Part shown: in pieces, positions 1 through 10,868 of the stretch
How positions within the stretch are numbered: the stretch's first letter is position 1
How the letters are laid out: each line of letters opens with the position of its first letter
Source of the DNA: Nostoc sp. S13
Lineage (GTDB): Bacteria > Cyanobacteriota > Cyanobacteriia > Cyanobacteriales > Nostocaceae
Assembly: GCF_029379315.1 (NCBI RefSeq)
Contig: NZ_JAQYWQ010000002.1
Location: 62,001 to 126,000 of the forward strand
DNA length: 64,000 nucleotides
Direction: 5' to 3'
Position numbers and translations under genes: made by a program
Notes under the pieces: model-generated
Seen by the model: the letters and a program-made list of their open reading frames with translations, nothing else
The model's database searches: none
What the model was told of the DNA's origin: nothing

Positions 1-3000
1 CAAATATTGGTGTTACTAGTGCTAGAAGGCTGAGTAGATGAAAAAGTCCCAGAAAAGCCAATAGTTTCTAGGGGGTTGAGGTTAATTTTTTGCTGTTGTA
101 GGATGGGTTGCAACAGCTTGGGATAGTATTTTGTTAAGTCATCGGTTTTGGCTTTCGCACCCCAGCGAGCATAGCAGTAGTATGCTTCTTGCATATATGC
201 TTGGGCGACTTTTTCTTTACCCCAGTCGAGGTAGAATTTGGCTGCAAGTTCGTTGCTCAGTCCTTCTTCTTGAATGTAGCCGTTTTCTTTAGCAAGAGAA
301 ATGGCCAGCTCATAATTTTTCATTGCTTCTAAATATTCACCAATAACTCGATGTCGTTCTGCCTCCACTAGGTAAAATTTGTGTAGATGATTCGTCGGGT
401 TAAAACTTGTCCATTCATGCATCTTTTTCTGATTAGCTGCGACTTTTTGCAGGATATTTTCTTGCTCATATTTAGGATGCTTAGGCAAAACAGTTAACCA
501 AGTCAGAGAAGCATAAAAAGAGAACACAGGAATATTAAACATTCCTTTTCCGCCAGATATATAATGTTTTGCCCGTTCGATATACTTAAATGCTACTTCA
601 AATTCTTGAAACAAATAACACAGAATTAACTTGTTCAAAAAGAAATGCCATAATCCTGTTTTGTCATCTGTCTGCTGATATCCTGCTAAAAGTTCCTGTT
701 CTTTGTCTGCTTCACCAAGCAACAGAGATGGACTTGCCGTTTGACCTAGCAAGTTCAAAATTGACTGTCGATAAAGTTCATTGTAGTTGAGCTGTGTTTG
801 CTGATTAATTTGTGACAATGCCTTGCTATAGGCTGTCATTTCTTGTTCTAGCTCAGATAACTCACAACCCATGAAATAGGCGTGGAAGCCGTAAGCATAA
901 GCTGCATAGCCCAAGGTCATAAAATTTCCACTTTCCCAACCACTGGAGTAAGCATTTCGCAGCAGCTTTAAGGTTTCTCTGACATGAACTTTCCAATGAA
1001 ATATAAAAGTAGAGGTTACAAATAACACTCTGGCTTCAATCTTTTTTTCTTTGAATTTAGATAATAGATTCAACGCTAATTGACCAAATTCATAGCCCTC
1101 GTCAATATCGCCAGCAACAGCACAAAGAAATAATCCGTAGCTAGAGTAGCCTAATGCAGAAATAGGTGCATTTCCATAAGTCATTGACAGATTCATCTGC
1201 GTTATGATTATCAATGAATTGAGATTTGGTTTTGTCAAATAAGCAGGGACAGATATGTCATTGAGAATTTGCATAACTGCTAAAATTTCAGGGTTCGTCA
1301 TCTCTGGCAGATTTAGTAGATCCGTAGGTTTCTTACTACCTAAAAGAGCTTGTGTTTGTTGACTCAACCGTGCAACATCTTCTAAATCTGGTGATTCAGG
1401 CAGATCGATCTCAAATTGCTTTAATATCGTCAAGCCAGTGTTGATGGCTTCGAGTAGCTGACCCTGTGATGTGTACGCATTAATTCTCACACCATACACT
1501 TTGACTGTATCCAATGCTGTTTTTGCCTGTTGCAGTGCCACTTCTGCAAGCTGTTCCATCTCATCTATATCGGTATTCAGATAGGCTGCCTCTGTTGCTT
1601 CTACATATAATGCCAGTGTCAGGTTATACTGAATTTTCCAGCGATCGCCTGCTAAAAGATTGCGCCCAACACCAAAATATTTAACCGCAGCACTATAAGC
1701 AGTAGAATTTTTAGCTTTGCGCCCAGCTATTAAATTCAACTTTGCTAATTCCTCTCGTGCTGTCGGCTGTTCAATTAATTCGATAGCAACATTAATTTGA
1801 TTAACAATCTCAAAAATTCGTTCTTCTTGTTCACTATCAGATGTATTCTTCAGTAACTCTTGACCAATCCGATGATGAGTTGTTTTCTTTTGCTCATCTG
1901 GAATCAGAGAATAAGCAGCTTGTTGGACGCGATCGTGCAAAAACTTGTATTTGACAGTCTGAGAAATTTCTTCAGTAACAGCTTGACTTTCTTGCCCGAC
2001 ATAAAATTTATAAATATTACCAGTAGGCAAAATCAACCCTTCTTGTAAGGCTTTCCACAAACAAGCTGCTGTTTCTATCTCTGATTTTTCCGAAACAATA
2101 GCCAAAGTTCCTAAATCAAACTGATTACCAATACAAGCAGCTAACTGCAATACATTTTGAGTTGATGGTGGCAGTCTTCGCAATTGAAATGCCATAAAAG
2201 CAACAACATCATCTGTCAAAGCTTCCTGAGTCACTCGTGTAATGTCACATTCCCAACAACCTGACTCAAAGCTGAACTCAATCAGTTCATCTTGATGCAA
2301 TGCTTTGAGAAATTGTGTAGCGAAAAACGGATTACCTTGAGTTTTCTGAGATACTAGTAAAGAAAGAGGCAAAGCTACATTTTCGGAACACTTAAGTGTG
2401 TCAGTAACTAAGTAATTCACTTGCACTTGACTCAGTGGTGCTAAAGTAATCGTATTAATCGTGAAGAGTGCTTTTTCGATTTCACTCAAGGTCAACATTA
2501 ACGGATGTACTGGATTGACTTCGTTATCACGATACGCACCAATGATGAAAAGATGCTCTGTATCAGTCATCAATAGCTGCATTAACTTCAACGATGCTGA
2601 ATCTGCCCATTGCAAATCGTCTAAAAATATTACTAATGGATGTTCGGCAATAGTAAAGACTTGAGTGAATTTTTGGAACAATAAATTAAAGCGATTTTGG
2701 GCAGCAGTTCCTAATAATTCGGGTGCTGGTGGTTGGATACCAATAATTATTTTTAATTCCGGAATTACTTCAATAATTACCTGTCCATTTTCCCCGACAG
2801 CTTCTAAAAGCCTACTTTTCCATTCCTGGATTTGAGTATCGCTTTCTGTGAGCAATTGCCCCATTAAATCTCGGAATGCTTGCACAAATGCCGAGAAGGG
2901 AATATTTCGCTGAAATTGGTCATATTTCCCTTTGATAAAATAACCACGTTGACGAACAATGGGTTTATGAACTTCGTTCACAACCGCAGTTTTACCAATA

Positions 3001-3989
3001 CCCGAAAAACCAGCTACCAGCATCATTTCAGTTGCACCTTTGCTTACTCGCTCAAATGCTTGGAGTAGGGTTTCTACTTCTGTTTCTCGTCCATAAAGTT
3101 TATCGGGGATAATAAAGCGATCGCACACATCTGTTTGTGCAATTGGAAAACTCTTAATTTTGCCAGTTGACTGAAGTTGAGTTAAACAAGTTTCTAAATC
3201 ATATTTCAGTCCTAATGCACTCTGATAGCGTTCTTCAGCATTCTTCGCCATCAATTTCATCACGATATCTGAAATCGATTTAGGAATTTTGAATATCTCC
3301 AAAGGAACAGGTTGTTTGGCAATATGACAATGCACCAACTCCATCATATCCTTGGACTGAAAGGGTAACTCTCCTGTGAGTAATTCGTAGAAACTGACAC
3401 CCAGTGAATAAAAATCAGTCCGGTAGTCAATCCCCCGATTCATTCTTCCTGTTTGTTCTGGGGAAATATAAGCGAGTGTCCCTTCTAACACATTGGGACT
3501 GATTAGTGTTTGAGTTTCCCGTGGTAGCAAGGATGCAATACTAAAGTCAATTAATTTAATTTGTTTGGTTTCTGGATTAATTAAAATATTCCCGGGTTTA
3601 ATATCTTTATGAATAATCCGATCGCGGTACAATATATCTAAGGTATTGCACAGGACGATCGCTATCTGTAAAAAGTCTGTGATATTTCGTAGACTTTTCC
3701 TTGTTCCCCATTCTTTAAGAGAAATCCCCCCAAAGTCTTCCATCACCAACGCATAACCATTTTGGTATGTTATCAGACTGTAGGTTTGGATGATTAAAGG
3801 TGAGTTGAGATTTCTGGCAATGGTGTACTGATTGCGAAACTGCACCAATTCGCTGAAACTGGGATAAGGATTTTTTAGCAGTTTTATCACTACTCTTAAG
3901 GAGTCAGTTTCTCGATACCCTCGATAAACTAGGGTTCTCGAACCATTGTATAGTTCTTCGCTAACTTGATATCCGGGAATAGTAAGCAT
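1..3989 (-). CDS. HstK-like multidomain signalling protein: N-terminal Ser/Thr kinase domain plus AAA-type ATPase domain plus helical repeat region; C-terminus lies beyond the window
   Basis: Reverse strand reads MLTIPGYQVSEELYNGSRTLVYRGYRETDSLRVVIKLLK from 3989. Kinase motif HKDIKPGNILIN near 3590-3640; P-loop AGFSGIGKTAV near 2990-3020. Appears open to the left edge, which explains its absence from the ORF track. Confidence 0.85.
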   Translation of the reverse strand, partial: MLTIPGYQVSEELYNGSRTLVYRGYRETDSLRVVIKLLKNPYPSFSELVQFRNQYTIARNLNSPLIIQTYSLITYQNGYALVMEDFGGISLKEWGTRKSLRNITDFLQIAIVLCNTLDILYRDRIIHKDIKPGNILINPETKQIKLIDFSIASLLPRETQTLISPNVLEGTLAYISPEQTGRMNRGIDYRTDFYSLGVSFYELLTGELPFQSKDMMELVHCHIAKQPVPLEIFKIPKSISDIVMKLMAKNAEERYQSALGLKYDLETCLTQLQSTGKIKSFPIAQTDVCDRFIIPDKLYGRETEVETLLQAFERVSKGATEMMLVAGFSGIGKTAVVNEVHKPIVRQRGYFIKGKYDQFQRNIPFSAFVQAFRDLMGQLLTESDTQIQEWKSRLLEAVGENGQVIIEVIPELKIIIGIQPPAPELLGTAAQNRFNLLFQKFTQVFTIAEHPLVIFLDDLQWADSASLKLMQLLMTDTEHLFIIGAYRDNEVNPVHPLMLTLSEIEKALFTINTITLAPLSQVQVNYLVTDTLKCSENVALPLSLLVSQKTQGNPFFATQFLKALHQDELIEFSFESGCWECDITRVTQEALTDDVVAFMAFQLRRLPPSTQNVLQLAACIGNQFDLGTLAIVSEKSEIETAACLWKALQEGLILPTGNIYKFYVGQESQAVTEEISQTVKYKFLHDRVQQAAYSLIPDEQKKTTHHRIGQELLKNTSDSEQEERIFEIVNQINVAIELIEQPTAREELAKLNLIAGRKAKNSTAYSAAVKYFGVGRNLLAGDRWKIQYNLTLALYVEATEAAYLNTDIDEMEQLAEVALQQAKTALDTVKVYGVRINAYTSQGQLLEAINTGLTILKQFEIDLPESPDLEDVARLSQQTQALLGSKKPTDLLNLPEMTNPEILAVMQILNDISVPAYLTKPNLNSLIIITQMNLSMTYGNAPISALGYSSYGLFLCAVAGDIDEGYEFGQLALNLLSKFKEKKIEARVLFVTSTFIFHWKVHVRETLKLLRNAYSSGWESGNFMTLGYAAYAYGFHAYFMGCELSELEQEMTAYSKALSQINQQTQLNYNELYRQSILNLLGQTASPSLLLGEADKEQELLAGYQQTDDKTGLWHFFLNKLILCYLFQEFEVAFKYIERAKHYISGGKGMFNIPVFSFYASLTWLTVLPKHPKYEQENILQKVAANQKKMHEWTSFNPTNHLHKFYLVEAERHRVIGEYLEAMKNYELAISLAKENGYIQEEGLSNELAAKFYLDWGKEKVAQAYMQEAYYCYARWGAKAKTDDLTKYYPKLLQPILQQQKINLNPLETIGFSGTFSSTQPSSTSNTNI

Positions 3990-4710
3990 ACTGCTAAATC
4001 CTGACGATTTCCATATCTAGTATTCCCAGATGAGTAAAAGAATTTATAATTTAAAAGAATACAAAAAATAAATTATCCGATATTCGTAATTGGCGTTACA
4101 CTTGATCAACGCACCATATCTATCTGATTTCACGATCCGTTACGGCGTTTGGCCTAACGTCTAGATTGGATATTTTTTAATTGGAAGCCCCTAAAAGGAT
4201 ATTTGAAAAGCTAGGGAATGTAGTAAAAAAGCTCACTAAGCGTCAATTGAAATTGTCGAAATCAGTAACTTGCATTTCTAGAGAATTGTTGAGTTTGCTC
4301 TGGGCGTTGCGATCGCTTATAGCAATGCTAGCTGAAAACCCCTGAGAAACAGCAACATGGTTGCGTCCAAAGTACTTTAGGCGGTGGATGAAAGCTGTAC
4401 TTCGACAGGCTCAGTGACCGCAAAAAGCGATTGCGGCTTAAGTCATGTTTAACAACAAACATGATAAGATAAATTAACCAGTACAAGATTTAAAAACCTA
4501 CCCCCAGACTGGGGGAAGTATACGCCCGAAAAACCTTGAGGAGATATCACCACCCTCTATGACTTGTCCTGAGCGCAGTCGAAGCAGCAAACGTGGTGAG
4601 CCTGGGAACCTGTACAAACAGGATATTAAGGCTGCAAGGTCTTAAGAATCTTCGCACCTTTAGGTGCGAAGAGTGTCAAGCTAAATTCAGTCTGATTTGA
4701 ATTATATTCT

Positions 4711-5349
4711 GTGGACAGAAACCGCGAACCGTTTATCAGTCTGGCACTCTACCACGCCTTTAAATGGTCGGTCGTCAGCCCCATCCTTCACGCTTACTTT
4801 CGGGGTCAAATTTATGGTATGGAAAATGTCCCCCAATCAGGGCCGTTGCTAGTAGTGAGTAATCACGCTAGTTACTTTGACCCACTGATTGTCTCTAACT
4901 GTGTACGTCGTCCAGTAGCGTACATGGCTAAGGAAGAGTTATTTAATATTCCCATTTTGGCACAAGCGATTAAATTGTACGGCGCTTACCCGGTGAGTCG
5001 GGGAAATGCCGATCGCAATGCCATCCGTTCCGCCCTAGAATGTCTTGATAAGGGTTGGGCTGTCGGTGTTTTTTTGCAAGGTACCCGCACCCCAGATGGT
5101 CGAATTACAGACCCCAAAAGAGGTGCATTGCTGGTGGCGGCGAAAGCAAAAGCCCGAATATTGCCGGTAAGTGTCTGGGGTACTGAGGGGATTTTACAAA
5201 AAGGATCGTCCCTACCTCACGCAGTTCCCATCACTGTGAGAATTGGTAACTTGATTGATGCTCCCAATTCCACTAATAAACAGGAATTGGAAGTGTTGAC
5301 CCAAAAGTGTGCCACAGCAATTAACGAGATGCATGATTTAGGACGATAA
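4711..5349 (+). CDS. plsC: 1-acyl-sn-glycerol-3-phosphate acyltransferase (PlsC family), GTG start
   Basis: NHASYFDPL (NHxxxxD motif) and FLQGTRTPDG in the ORF. Confidence 0.9.
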   Translation: MDRNREPFISLALYHAFKWSVVSPILHAYFRGQIYGMENVPQSGPLLVVSNHASYFDPLIVSNCVRRPVAYMAKEELFNIPILAQAIKLYGAYPVSRGNADRNAIRSALECLDKGWAVGVFLQGTRTPDGRITDPKRGALLVAAKAKARILPVSVWGTEGILQKGSSLPHAVPITVRIGNLIDAPNSTNKQELEVLTQKCATAINEMHDLGR

Positions 5350-5486
5350 GTTAGACAAGCTCAGATATATGCTTTAGGGAGGTAGCGACGCCTACGGCGG
5401 TAAAGTACGCAACTTAACTTTTGTATCTTTATCAACTTAGTCAATGCTTTTAATCCAAAATCCAAAATCTAAAATCCAAAATTGAT

Positions 5487-6524
5487 ATGAGCGGCTTTGA
5501 AGCCAAAAATTTTTGGGAGCGATTAAATAATCTGGCGTTAGTCCGCTTTTTGCTTTTGGTTGCTTCTGGCTGGGCATCTGTACAACTTTTAGCTTACTTT
5601 GAAGCGGTCATTGTTATTTTTACATTTGCGGCAATTTTAGCTTTTTTACTCAGCTATCCTGTACAATGGCTGCGGCGTTTTTTGCCCCACGGTGTAGCTG
5701 TTGGTGTCGTTTTCTTGCTGAGTATTGTGATTATTAGCGGTGTGATAATTACCCTGAGCTTAACAGTTTTATCTCAAGGACAACAATTAATTGACAGTAT
5801 AACTGGCTTTGTCAATTCTTTAATACCTCTATTAGAGCGACCAGAAGGGTTTTTGCAAAACCGTAATTTGCAGATAGATTTAAGTTTTATTCAAGAACAA
5901 TTACGAAACCAAGCTGTATCAACTCTTGTTACTAGTTTAGCTATTTTACAAGGGTTTATGACGAACTTTGTGACTTTTATCTTAATTGCAGTTGTGGCTT
6001 TCTTCATGCTATTAGATGGAGACAAGCTATGGAATTTTATCATAAAAATAGTACCAAAATAGCGCCGCAATAGATTTACAAATATAATCAGACGCTCATT
6101 TCTCGGATTTTTTAGAGGTCAATTATTATTAAGTGTATTTCTGACAAGTACGACTTTCCTAGTTTTTTTAATATTAAAAGTACCTTTTGCTTTGATATTG
6201 TCAGTGATAGTGGGAATTGTTGATATCATTCCTGGTATAGGAGCAACATTAGGAGTAAGCACAGTGACTCTATTTGTGTTGTCTCAAGGTGTTTGGTTAG
6301 CATTGAAAGTCTTGATAGCTTGTATTGTTCTCCAGCAAATACAAGATAACTTAATTGCGCCTCGAATTATGCAAGATGCGCTGAATCTTAATCCTGTAGT
6401 GGTATTTTTTGCTTTGCTAGTAGGCGCTAGAGTCGCAGGATTAATAGGTGTTTTTATATCTATTCCCATCGCTGGAGTAATTGTATCTTTATTTGAAATT
6501 GATGAAATGAAATCAGAAGTTTAG
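5487..6524 (+). pseudogene. AI-2E family transporter (PF01594-type) interrupted by one in-frame TAG at 6060-6062
   Basis: ORFs 5487..6062 and 6192..6524 are in the same frame. Read-through gives ...IIKIVPK*RRNRFTNIIRRSFLGFFRGQLLLSVFLTSTTFLVFLILKVPFALILSVIVGIVDIIPGIGATLG. Confidence 0.85.
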
Positions 6525-6840
6525 TTATTAATCATTGGTCACACAATGAGAGGATTTGAGATTTGAGATTTATTCCACGTAGCTTGCTTCTCGCGGAGCG
6601 AGTATAAATTTCTATGCTCTGAGACCTTTTTAAATTTTTGACTTCCTGCGGAACGCTACTTCTCTTCTTAGGCTGCGCCAACGACAAAGCTCAGTACAAG
6701 TTAGTCGAACGCTTTTGAATCTTCTCTTCTTAGGCTGCGCCAACAATTCCATTTTCCAAAATTGAAAATCTAAAATTCGGTCAGGAAGTACCTTTTAGTT
6801 AATAATGTAAAAATAGCCATTTACAAATAAAGATTGGGGA

Positions 6841-7140
6841 ATGATGTCGGATTTAAGAGCGGAATTAACAGAAATTGTGGATGAGGCAGAGTGGGAGTGG
6901 CTAATTCCTCATGTACAACGAGATGCAGTAATTTTGGTGGCACCTGAGTTAAACTTGCTAGATGTTGGAGTAGCGATCGCTAGTGATCACATTCCATCAG
7001 TGCAACAGTGGATTGATGAACTATTGATTACCAAACCCACGACAGTACAGGTGGGAGAATGGAATCTTGAGCGCAGTAAGCGATTTAATACTCTCATCGT
7101 CCAGCCTTACGTTTTGGTGCAGGAAATATTTGCTGCTTAA
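6841..7140 (+). CDS. DUF2288 family protein
   Basis: 99-aa ORF MSDLRAELTEIVDEAEWEWLIPHVQRDAVILV..., resembling the DUF2288 family. Confidence 0.75.
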   Translation: MMSDLRAELTEIVDEAEWEWLIPHVQRDAVILVAPELNLLDVGVAIASDHIPSVQQWIDELLITKPTTVQVGEWNLERSKRFNTLIVQPYVLVQEIFAA

Positions 7141-7467
7141 TTAGTTTCTGTGTTGTTTTCGATGACGGTTGGTGTTGGAATAGTTTCTCAGGAAATATGG
7201 TTTGTTGTGTCAGTTATTACTAAAAAACTCTATTTGTTTCAGATATATAGCCGCATGATCTGCTTATATCGAGTCAACAAAACTGTTTAACTTTTTTTGT
7301 AGATAAAAACTAAATTGATATGAAAGTATCATAAAATACATAAGTATACAAGCAGATGAAGGGCAAAATAGCTCTCGACTATTGACTAAAGCAAAATTTT
7401 CTCTTTTAATATTTGTCCATCTAGGAGCTAGAATTGTTACGATAATTTCAGATTAGATGTTGAAACC

Positions 7468-9972
7468 TTGATCCAATCTGAAACCTTAGAACTATTAGAA
7501 TGGCATCGCCTTTGCCAGCACCTTGCCACCTTTGCGGCAACTAAGCTGGGGGCGATAGCGGCGCGTCATCTGAAAATACCCGATTCTCAGAGCCAAAGCG
7601 AACAGTTGTTAGAGCAAACAAAAGAAGTCTACCAACTCGAAAGTCACCTGACTACGGGACTATCATTTGAGGGAATTGAAGATATTGGCGATTCCTTAGA
7701 ACGGGCAGAACGCAGTGCAATTTTGACAGGGGATGAACTGTTAGCGATCGCTACCACCCTGGCTGGTGCTAGAAATTTGCGCCGTATTATTGACAATCAG
7801 GAAGATTTGCCCATACTGACTCAGTTGGTTGCCGATTTGCGGACTTATCCAGAACTAGAAAAAGAAATTCACCGGTGTATTGATGAACGGGCCCAGGTAA
7901 CTGACCGCGCCAGTCAAAAACTGGGAGAAATTCGCACAGATTTGCGGCGACTACGTACTCAGATTACTCAAAAGCTGCAAAATATCTTACAGGCAAAATC
8001 TGGGGCAGTTCAGGAACAGCTGATTACGCAACGGAACGATCGCTTTGTCATCCCCGTGAAAGCACCCCAAAAAGATGCCATCCCCGGCATTGTCCACGAT
8101 ACCTCTACCAGTGGTGCGACGCTGTATGTAGAACCGAATTCAGTAGTGCCTCTGGGCAACCAACTACGGCAGATCATCAGGAGAGAGCAAGCTGAAGAAG
8201 AAGCGATTCGCCGCGTTTTGACCGAACTTGTAGCCGCAGTTAAACCAGATTTAGAGAGGTTGTTAGCGATCGCTACCACTTTGGATCTGGCAACCGCTAG
8301 ATCACGATATAGTTACTGGCTAGGAGCAAATCCCCCGCGATTTATCCAGCGTGAAGACAATGAAATTATTACCTTGCGGAACTTACGACATCCTTTGTTA
8401 GTTTGGCAGCAACAGCATGAACAAGGGCAACCAGTAGTTCCTGTTGATTTACTGATTAGTCCGCTAATTCGGGTAGTGACGATTACCGGTCCAAATACTG
8501 GCGGCAAAACTGTAACCTTAAAAACTTTGGGGTTAGCAGCATTGATGGCGAAAGTGGGTTTATTTGTCCCCGCCCGCGAACCAGTAGAAATACCTTGGTT
8601 TGATCAAGTGCTAGCAGATATTGGCGATGAACAATCCTTACAGCAAAGTTTATCCACATTCTCTGGGCATATCCGCCGGATTAGTCGGATTTTGGAAGCA
8701 TTAGGCAGTGGGGGAGATGAGGGAGATGAGGGAGATGAGAGAGAGTCCAATGCCTCATACCCCATGACGCCACTTGCTTCAAGTCGGCAGAGCCGCCCAA
8801 CGCAGTGGCTCCCCCATGCCCCATGCCCTATGCCCAATTCCCTAGTTTTACTCGATGAAGTCGGCGCAGGCACCGATCCAGTTGAAGGTAGCGCCTTAGC
8901 GATCGCCTTGTTGCAATATTTAGCCAACCATGCCCAGCTAACTATTGCCACCACTCACTTCGGCGAACTCAAAGCCCTGAAATACGAAGATGAGCGGTTT
9001 GAAAATGCCTCTGTTGAATTTGATGAAAGTACTCTCTCACCTACTTACCGTCTACTGTGGGGCATCCCCGGACGTTCTAACGCCTTAACCATTGCCCTGC
9101 GCTTGGGATTGAAGGCAGAAGTGGTAGAAGAGGCGAAAACCCAAGTGGGAGAGGCCACAGATGAAGTTAACCAGGTGATTGCTGGCTTAGAAGCGCAACG
9201 CCGCCGCCAGGAAACCAAAGCTGCCGAAGCACAAAGTTTGTTGTATCAAGCGGAACGTTTATACAAAGAAGTATCCGCAAAAGCCGCAAGTCTGGAGGAG
9301 AGGGAAAGCAGTTTGCGGGCTTCACAGGAAGTAGCAGTCCAACAAGCGATCGCCCAGGCAAAAGGTGAAATTGCCCAAGTGATTCGCCGCTTGCAGAAAG
9401 GTACGCCCACAGCCCAAGAGGCCCAGCAAGCCACCAATGCTTTGAATCAAATTGGCCAGCAATATCAGCCAGCAACCCCAGCAAAACCAAAAGTTGGGTT
9501 TATGCCCAAAGTAGGCGATCGCCTCCGTGTTCCCAAACTGGGACAGACAGCAGAAGTGATCACCGCCCCTAATGAAGATGGGGAGTTAAGCGTTCGGTTT
9601 GGGCTAATGAAAATGACTGTGAAGTTGGAAGACGTAGAATCTCTAGATGGTCAAAAACCCGAACCAGTTGTCAAACCCAAACCAGCCCCAGCAGTAGTAA
9701 CGCCACCACCACCACCGCAAAGTCCCCCAGAAATTCGGACTTCCCGAAATACCGTCGATTTGCGTGGTAAGCGGGTGGCTGATGCCGAATACATTTTAGA
9801 TAAAGCGATCTCAGAGGCTACAGGGCCACTCTGGATTATTCACGGCTACGGCACTGGTAAACTCCGACAAGGTGTCCACGCCTTTTTGCAACAGCATTCC
9901 AGAGTGAACAACTACGAACCAGCAGAACAAGCAGATGGCGGCAGTGGTGTTACCGTTGCTTACATAAAATAA
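7468..9972 (+). CDS. mutS2: Endonuclease MutS2, TTG start
   Basis: Walker A TGPNTGGKTVTLKTLGL, Walker B SLVLLDEVGAGTDP, C-terminal Smr domain (VDLRGKRVADAEYILDKAI...IIHGYGTGKLR). Carries an in-frame low-complexity insertion before Walker B. Confidence 0.95.
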   Translation: MIQSETLELLEWHRLCQHLATFAATKLGAIAARHLKIPDSQSQSEQLLEQTKEVYQLESHLTTGLSFEGIEDIGDSLERAERSAILTGDELLAIATTLAGARNLRRIIDNQEDLPILTQLVADLRTYPELEKEIHRCIDERAQVTDRASQKLGEIRTDLRRLRTQITQKLQNILQAKSGAVQEQLITQRNDRFVIPVKAPQKDAIPGIVHDTSTSGATLYVEPNSVVPLGNQLRQIIRREQAEEEAIRRVLTELVAAVKPDLERLLAIATTLDLATARSRYSYWLGANPPRFIQREDNEIITLRNLRHPLLVWQQQHEQGQPVVPVDLLISPLIRVVTITGPNTGGKTVTLKTLGLAALMAKVGLFVPAREPVEIPWFDQVLADIGDEQSLQQSLSTFSGHIRRISRILEALGSGGDEGDEGDERESNASYPMTPLASSRQSRPTQWLPHAPCPMPNSLVLLDEVGAGTDPVEGSALAIALLQYLANHAQLTIATTHFGELKALKYEDERFENASVEFDESTLSPTYRLLWGIPGRSNALTIALRLGLKAEVVEEAKTQVGEATDEVNQVIAGLEAQRRRQETKAAEAQSLLYQAERLYKEVSAKAASLEERESSLRASQEVAVQQAIAQAKGEIAQVIRRLQKGTPTAQEAQQATNALNQIGQQYQPATPAKPKVGFMPKVGDRLRVPKLGQTAEVITAPNEDGELSVRFGLMKMTVKLEDVESLDGQKPEPVVKPKPAPAVVTPPPPPQSPPEIRTSRNTVDLRGKRVADAEYILDKAISEATGPLWIIHGYGTGKLRQGVHAFLQQHSRVNNYEPAEQADGGSGVTVAYIK

Positions 9973-10198
9973 AGTAGCAATAAATGTAACTATAGCGGTT
10001 CTCAATTGCATTCAAACGAGAACTGCTATATTTCATCACCCAAAGTTAGGATGAAGCAGAAGTTGCAGAATAAAAACAGTATGAAGACCAAGATTTTACC
10101 TTTCATTGCAGCTTTTAGCTTTTTTACTCATAATCTTCGGGAGTAAAATATCACTAACACCAAGCGTATTGCCATTAATCAAGAGAAGGAAATTTGCG

Positions 10199-10849
10199 AT
10201 GTTACTTGAACTCAATCAACTAATTGTTAGAGCCGGTCATCAGTTGTTGATTAAAGATGTCTCCTGGTCGGCATACAAACGCATTTTAGCGGAATTGGGA
10301 GACAATCGCAGTTCTCGCATCGGTTACAGTCAAGGGGTGTTGGAAATAATGGCTCCATTACCAGAGCATGAAGTAGCTAAAGTTATAATTGGCGACTTGG
10401 TAAAAGTATTATTAGAAGAACTCGAACTGGAATTTTGGAGTTTGGGTTCTACGACTTTTGATAAGGAAAATATGGATGCTGGAGTAGAACCCGATGATTG
10501 TTTCTATATCCAAAATGAAGCTATAATTAGAGGCAAAGATAGAATCAATTTAGAAACCGACCCGCCTCCAGATTTAGCTATTGAAATTGATATTACCTCC
10601 AGGACTCGTTTTAATAATTATCAAGCTTTGAGAGTACCGGAACTGTGGCGATGGAATGGAAGCAAGTTGGAAATCAACCTGCTGTTCGATGGTAAATATA
10701 TAGAATCAAATACTAGTTCTCTTTTTCCCAATATCCCAATTTTCCAAGCGATTCCCAAATATTTGATGCAGAGTAAAAGCAATGGCAGAAATGCGACAAT
10801 GAAAGCATTTCGTGCGTGGATAAGACAGAAAATTAGTAGCCCCCTTTAG
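10199..10849 (+). CDS. Uma2 family (DUF820) restriction-endonuclease-fold protein
   Basis: PEHEVAKVIIGDLVKVLLEEL, VEPDDCFYIQNE, PPPDLAIEIDITS motifs. Internal ATG at 10199 preferred over the ORF start at 10106 by comparison with the related ORF at 18698..19339. Confidence 0.85.
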   Translation: MLLELNQLIVRAGHQLLIKDVSWSAYKRILAELGDNRSSRIGYSQGVLEIMAPLPEHEVAKVIIGDLVKVLLEELELEFWSLGSTTFDKENMDAGVEPDDCFYIQNEAIIRGKDRINLETDPPPDLAIEIDITSRTRFNNYQALRVPELWRWNGSKLEINLLFDGKYIESNTSSLFPNIPIFQAIPKYLMQSKSNGRNATMKAFRAWIRQKISSPL

Positions 10850-10868
10850 TTGAAATTGTCATAAATGG

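Noticed and set aside
590-3068. Short forward ORFs at 590..790, 1860..2048, 2461..2664 and 2880..3068
   Set aside because: Antisense to the HstK-like kinase gene, which has clear kinase and P-loop motifs.
7980-10011. Reverse ORFs inside mutS2 (8010..8279, 8604..8954, 9167..9490, 9811..10011)
   Set aside because: Antisense shadows of a well-supported gene with no recognisable motifs.
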